Assembly (NCBI GenBank): GCA_963810195.1
Contig: CAWEMO010000005.1
Location: 620,001-684,000, forward strand
Direction of reading: 5' to 3'
Length of the DNA stretch: 64,000 nucleotides
From: Chersky-840 sp963810195
GTDB lineage: Bacteria; Actinomycetota; Acidimicrobiia; Acidimicrobiales; UBA8190
Both the position numbers and the translations under genes were made by a program. The notes under the pieces are model-generated. The model saw only the letters and a list, made by a program, of their open reading frames with translations. It was not told the DNA's origin and searched no databases. Every line of letters starts with the position of its first letter. Positions within the stretch are counted from its first letter, which is position 1. Shown one piece after another: positions 60,990 through 64,000 of this stretch.

Positions 60990-62150
60990 TCAGTGCGCGT
61001 GCGTGGCTGGTTCCGGTGACCCGCCCATCATGCGCAGCATGGGTCGTCCGCCGGTCCTCAGGAATCGGACGATCAGCCCCGCCGCCACGACCAGGAACAC
61101 GATGTTGAGGACGGTGGTGTAGTTCCAGCGCACCGCCATCTCCGCGACCTTGGCGTGATGAGCGGTCGGGACGAGGCCCGCGGCACCGAAGACGAGCTCG
61201 ATGACGTATCCCGCCGTCACCATCGTCACGTAGAAGCTCCCGAGCATGAACAGCATCATCCGGGTCCCGTAGTACTTCCGGTAGATGGCGAGGATGGGCA
61301 CGATGATCAGGTCGGCGAAGATGAACGCCACCACGCCGCCGAAGCTGATGCCTCCGTTCCACAGCACGGCGGCGAGGGGCACGTTGCCGATCGAGCACAC
61401 GAAGCTCAGGAGGCTGACGACCGGTCCGATCACGGGACCCCACACCTTCGACAGGAGGGGATGCCCGGCGAAGAAGAATTGCTGCCAGAAGCTCGACGGC
61501 ACCCACGCCGCCAGGGCACCCGCCACCAGCAGGCCGATGACGATGTCGCGCACCACGGCAGCCCACTCCATGACGAAGATGTGGGAGATGGCGGTGAGCG
61601 ACTGCCCGGACCGGAGCCGGCGCCAGACGCTCCCGGGCCCCTGGATGCTCATGTCCATCGCCGCGTGCCCCTCCATGGAGCCGGCGACGCCTTTGGCGGC
61701 CTGGGACCGCGCTGCCTCGAGCACGCGCCCGCGCAGGAACACGCGGAACCACAGCGCCAGGAAGACGATCATCACCGGACCGCCGACGAACTCGGCCAGC
61801 GTGAACTGCCACCCGAGCAGCAGGGCCAGGATGATGCCCAGCTCGACGACCAGGTTGGTGGAGGCGATCTCGAACACCATGGCGGCGGTGAAGCTCGCAC
61901 CCTTGCGGAACAGCGCCCGGGCGAGGGCCACCGCGGCGTAGGAGCACGACGAGGACGCCACCCCCAGCCCGGTGGCCAGCGCGATGGCACGTGGGCCCTC
62001 GCCTCCGAGGAGCCGTTCGACGCTTCGGCGCCTCACGACGGCCTGGACGACCGACGCCAGGGTGAAGCCGAGGATCAGGGCCCACAGGATCTCCCAGGTC
62101 ATCGACCCGGTGACAGCCAGCGCGTGGCGGACGGCGCGCAATGCGGTCAT
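60990..62150 (-). CDS. DUF318/ArsP_1-type permease
   Basis: 386 residues, eight predicted helices in two halves. GVASSSCSYAAVALARALFR and the second-half SFVCSIGNVPLAAVLWNGG carry the paired SxCS/CxxGN motifs of PF03773 permeases, which move organo-arsenicals or related metal compounds. The C terminus GGSPEPATHAH is His-containing. The start overlaps the ArsR stop by 4 bp. Regulation by ArsR through the operator at 62537 is expected. Confidence 0.9.
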   Translation of the reverse strand: MTALRAVRHALAVTGSMTWEILWALILGFTLASVVQAVVRRRSVERLLGGEGPRAIALATGLGVASSSCSYAAVALARALFRKGASFTAAMVFEIASTNLVVELGIILALLLGWQFTLAEFVGGPVMIVFLALWFRVFLRGRVLEAARSQAAKGVAGSMEGHAAMDMSIQGPGSVWRRLRSGQSLTAISHIFVMEWAAVVRDIVIGLLVAGALAAWVPSSFWQQFFFAGHPLLSKVWGPVIGPVVSLLSFVCSIGNVPLAAVLWNGGISFGGVVAFIFADLIIVPILAIYRKYYGTRMMLFMLGSFYVTMVTAGYVIELVFGAAGLVPTAHHAKVAEMAVRWNYTTVLNIVFLVVAAGLIVRFLRTGGRPMLRMMGGSPEPATHAH

Positions 62151-62527
62151 CGTTCGTCCTCGGGTACCGCCACCGACAGGAGCTGGCGCAGGCAGTGCTC
62201 GAGCAACGGGTGCGGGAACGACGGAGCCAGGGAGTAGTAGACGACCCTGCCAACCTTCCGGAAGGTCACCAGGCCCGCGGTGCGCAACATGCGCAACCCG
62301 TAGGAGACGGCGTCGTCGGACACGTCGAGAGCCAGGGCGAGGTCGCCGACGCACAGCCGGTCGACCGCCGCCAGCGCGAACAGCAGCCGTGAGCGGACGG
62401 GGTCGGCGATCAGGCCGAGCAGTCCCGCCAGACGGCCCGCATCGTCGACCGAGATGAGGCGGTCCCGGGAGGCCGTGACCCGGTCGGGGTCCACGGGATG
62501 GTCATGGGGGAAGACGGTCGAGGACAT
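62147..62527 (-). CDS. ArsR/SmtB-family metalloregulator
   Basis: 126 residues. An N-terminal His/Asp segment (FPHDHPVDPD) precedes the winged HTH: LIADPVRSRLLFALAAVDRL, CVGDLALALDVSDDAVSYGL as recognition helix, and RMLRTAGLVTFRKVGRVVYY as wing. The Cys of LCVGDLA corresponds to the alpha-3N/alpha-3 metal site of many ArsR proteins; N-terminal His could complete the site. The C-terminal His-x-Leu-x2-His is another possible site. It precedes and overlaps the permease. Confidence 0.92.
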   Translation of the reverse strand: MSSTVFPHDHPVDPDRVTASRDRLISVDDAGRLAGLLGLIADPVRSRLLFALAAVDRLCVGDLALALDVSDDAVSYGLRMLRTAGLVTFRKVGRVVYYSLAPSFPHPLLEHCLRQLLSVAVPEDER

Positions 62528-62536
62528 AATCTCCGT

Positions 62537-62560
62537 ATATCCGTACTATCACACGGATAT
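62537..62560 (-). promoter_or_regulatory. ArsR operator palindrome ATATCCGT-N8-ACGGATAT
   Basis: Perfect 8-bp arms at 62537-62544 and 62553-62560 with an 8-bp spacer, located 10-33 bp upstream of the ArsR start. Size, symmetry and AT-rich ends match ArsR/SmtB operators. Divergent elements are absent, so it should control the arsR-permease operon. Confidence 0.75.
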
Positions 62561-62599
62561 TAGCGGACATCTTCCGGTCCCGGAGCAGAGCGGCCGGGG

Positions 62600-63439
62600 T
62601 CAGGGCAGCAGCAGGGCGGCCATGCGGCGCGTGGCCACCACGAGGCCGAGGTAACCGGCGACGACCAGGTAGGCGGCATGGCCGGCGAGCGGCCACGACA
62701 CGATGCCCGTGTCGAGCCCCCGGAGCAGGGCGACCCCCTGGTAGAGGGGGGTGCAGCGGATCACGGCCTGGAGCCACCCCGGGTACACCGACAACGGGTA
62801 GAAGGTGGCCGAGAACAAGAAGAGCGGGATGAGGGCGAGAGAGACCTTGTCGAAGTCCTGCCAACTGCGCATGTAGGTCGTCCCCGCCATCCCGACGGCG
62901 GCGAAGGCGAAGCTCACGCACATCGCAGCGGGGAGACACAGGATCGCCCAGGGCGACAGCACGTACCCGAGCCCCGCCATGACCACCAAGAAGGCGGTGG
63001 AGTAGATCGTCGCCCGCATGAGCGACCACGTCAGCTCCCCGAGGGCCACGTCACCGGGACCGAGGGGTGTCGACAGCACGGCGTCGTAGGTCTTGGCGAT
63101 CTTCAATTTGAAGAAGACGTTGAACGTCGAGTCGAGAGTGGCGCCGTTCATGGCCGACGACGCCAGGAGCCCGGGCGCGACATACGTCGTGTAGGGGATG
63201 AGCTCGTGTCCCACGTGGATGGCGCCGACCAGCTTGCTCAGTCCCACGCCGATGGACAGCAGGTAGAAGAACGGCTCGAAGAACCCCGACACGAAGAACA
63301 CCCACGAGCGCCGGTACACGAGCACGTTCCGCTCCACGAGGCGCCGGGCGCGGCGTGTGCCGAGCATCGCCACGGGCGTGATCCGCAACGGGAATCCCCC
63401 CGGCTCCGAGGTGCCGGTCCTGTCCGAGACGTCGGTCAC
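62600..63439 (-). CDS. ABC-2 type permease (NodJ/DrrB-like), second of pair
   Basis: 279 residues from GTG 63439, which overlaps the preceding gene stop (GTGA). VLVYRRSWVFFVSGFFEPFF at the first helix, VAPGLLASSAMNGATLDSTF, and the LALIPLFLFSATFYPLSVYP segment are ABC-2/NodJ features. Exports a lipid-linked sugar, drug or similar compound. The neighbouring permease shares the pattern but is divergent, so the pair probably forms a heterodimer. Confidence 0.9.
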   Translation of the reverse strand: MTDVSDRTGTSEPGGFPLRITPVAMLGTRRARRLVERNVLVYRRSWVFFVSGFFEPFFYLLSIGVGLSKLVGAIHVGHELIPYTTYVAPGLLASSAMNGATLDSTFNVFFKLKIAKTYDAVLSTPLGPGDVALGELTWSLMRATIYSTAFLVVMAGLGYVLSPWAILCLPAAMCVSFAFAAVGMAGTTYMRSWQDFDKVSLALIPLFLFSATFYPLSVYPGWLQAVIRCTPLYQGVALLRGLDTGIVSWPLAGHAAYLVVAGYLGLVVATRRMAALLLP

Positions 63440-64000
63440 GTCACCAGCCTTCGCCGGTATGTCCGTATGGCGAGCGCGAACCCCACGAGCGTCAACGCCA
63501 CCAGGTAGGCGAGATGCGCGCCCGCCCCCGCCAACCCCACGTGGCCGAGCACCAGGCTCCGGCACAGCGCCACTCCGTGGTACAGCGGAGTCGCCTGGGC
63601 GATCGGCTGGAGCCAGCCCGGCAGCTGGGTGATCGGGAAGAAGGTCCCCGAGAACAGGAAGAGCGGGATCAGCCCGAAGCGGTAGATGGTGGAGAAGCCG
63701 GTGTCGTTCTGCTGCGCGGCCGCGAACGCCGCGATCGGCGCCGCAAACGCCAGTCCGGTGAGGACTCCGACGGGGAGGGCGAGGATGGCGAGGGGGGAGT
63801 GCACGGTTCCGAACGCCGCCATGATGACCAGGTAGATCGAGGTGACCATGACGAGACGGAGCGCGATCCAGGCCAGGTGGCCCACGAGCACGTCGATGAC
63901 TGTCAGCGGCGTGGCCAGCATGGCGAAATACGTGCGCAGCCACTTGACGGCGGCCATGACGGGGTACATGGCCTCGTTCCCACCGATCTGCATGGCCGTC
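63436..64000 (-). CDS. ABC-2 type permease (NodJ/DrrB-like), C-terminal part, runs off window
   Basis: The frame is open to the right edge, so the start is outside. The 187 visible residues include AMYPVMAAVKWLRTYFAMLA, FGLIPLFLFSGTFFPITQLP and PLYHGVALCRSLVLGHVGL, the last two-thirds of an ABC-2 permease. Coupled by 4 bp to the next permease. The ATPase gene is expected just outside the window. Confidence 0.9.
   Translation of the reverse strand, partial: TAMQIGGNEAMYPVMAAVKWLRTYFAMLATPLTVIDVLVGHLAWIALRLVMVTSIYLVIMAAFGTVHSPLAILALPVGVLTGLAFAAPIAAFAAAQQNDTGFSTIYRFGLIPLFLFSGTFFPITQLPGWLQPIAQATPLYHGVALCRSLVLGHVGLAGAGAHLAYLVALTLVGFALAIRTYRRRLVT

Noticed and set aside
60919..62253. Leftward frame joining the PPOX gene to a longer upstream part (to 62253)
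   Set aside because: The upstream part is the out-of-frame shadow of the DUF318 permease; GTG 60918 gives the normal PPOX length.

Overview
The window is GC-rich DNA with dense genes, frequent GTG starts, many 4-bp ATGA/GTGA gene overlaps and high-GC third positions. This fits an actinobacterium. The mix of F420/flavin split-barrel (PPOX) proteins, a mycothiol-type DinB protein, an Eis-type acetyltransferase, DUF2510-like WYxDP motifs, a MenA-like prenyltransferase and secreted proteins built from GYW-SDGG-FAFGDA-FYGS repeats suggests the class Acidimicrobiia, probably an environmental or metagenomic genome. The class assignment is inference; no rRNA or tRNA gene was seen. No prophage, CRISPR array, complete insertion sequence or biosynthetic megacluster was seen.

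Layout. 0-4.6 kb: lipid/xenobiotic-type metabolism (end of an acyl-CoA synthetase, SHOCT membrane protein, epimerase coupled to an AhpD-like protein, two SDR oxidoreductases). 4.7-6.2 kb: a secreted NodB polysaccharide deacetylase behind six 42-residue repeats. 6.4-16.2 kb: an island of short stress-type genes (two cyclic-nucleotide-binding-domain proteins, Smr, CsbD, two DUF202 proteins, a broken TMEM175 gene, several unknowns), a secreted six-hairpin-type protein and a transmembrane Ser/Thr kinase whose start is preceded by four exact 13-bp tandem repeats. 16.3-21.8 kb: DrrAB-type ABC exporter, a CHASE-GGDEF-EAL c-di-GMP protein, and a stand-alone double Clp_N protein ending in a ClpX-like C4 zinc motif. 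21.8-25.9 kb: amino-acid/amine permease, M24 peptidase, XRE-cupin regulator and class I amidotransferase, resembling a Puu-style catabolic locus. 26.1-27.6 kb: glucose-6-phosphate dehydrogenase.

27.6-40 kb is the most disturbed part. A DUF2510 protein is frameshifted inside a 15-bp repeat tract. A 957-residue IPT/TIG adhesin-like protein follows, then a NarL-type regulator lacking the phospho-acceptor Asp, a truncated relic of the GYW repeat, a lipoprotein broken at a GGGGG run, a Tat-exported alpha-L-rhamnosidase with three frameshifts, and an unknown coiled-coil gene with another. These are either real decay or contig indel errors; resolving that decides the biology of this stretch.

40.5-64 kb: amidohydrolase, HAD phosphatase, a compact RpoD-family sigma factor, a MarR-DHA2 drug-efflux pair, a GT-C-like membrane enzyme, a GH114 protein, ROK kinase, several PPOX/AhpD/VOC small enzymes, an NHL-repeat secreted protein, an Eis homologue, a PNPOx-UbiA fusion followed by a PPOX gene, an ArsR-regulated DUF318 permease with a clear palindromic operator, and two coupled ABC-2 permeases running off the right edge.
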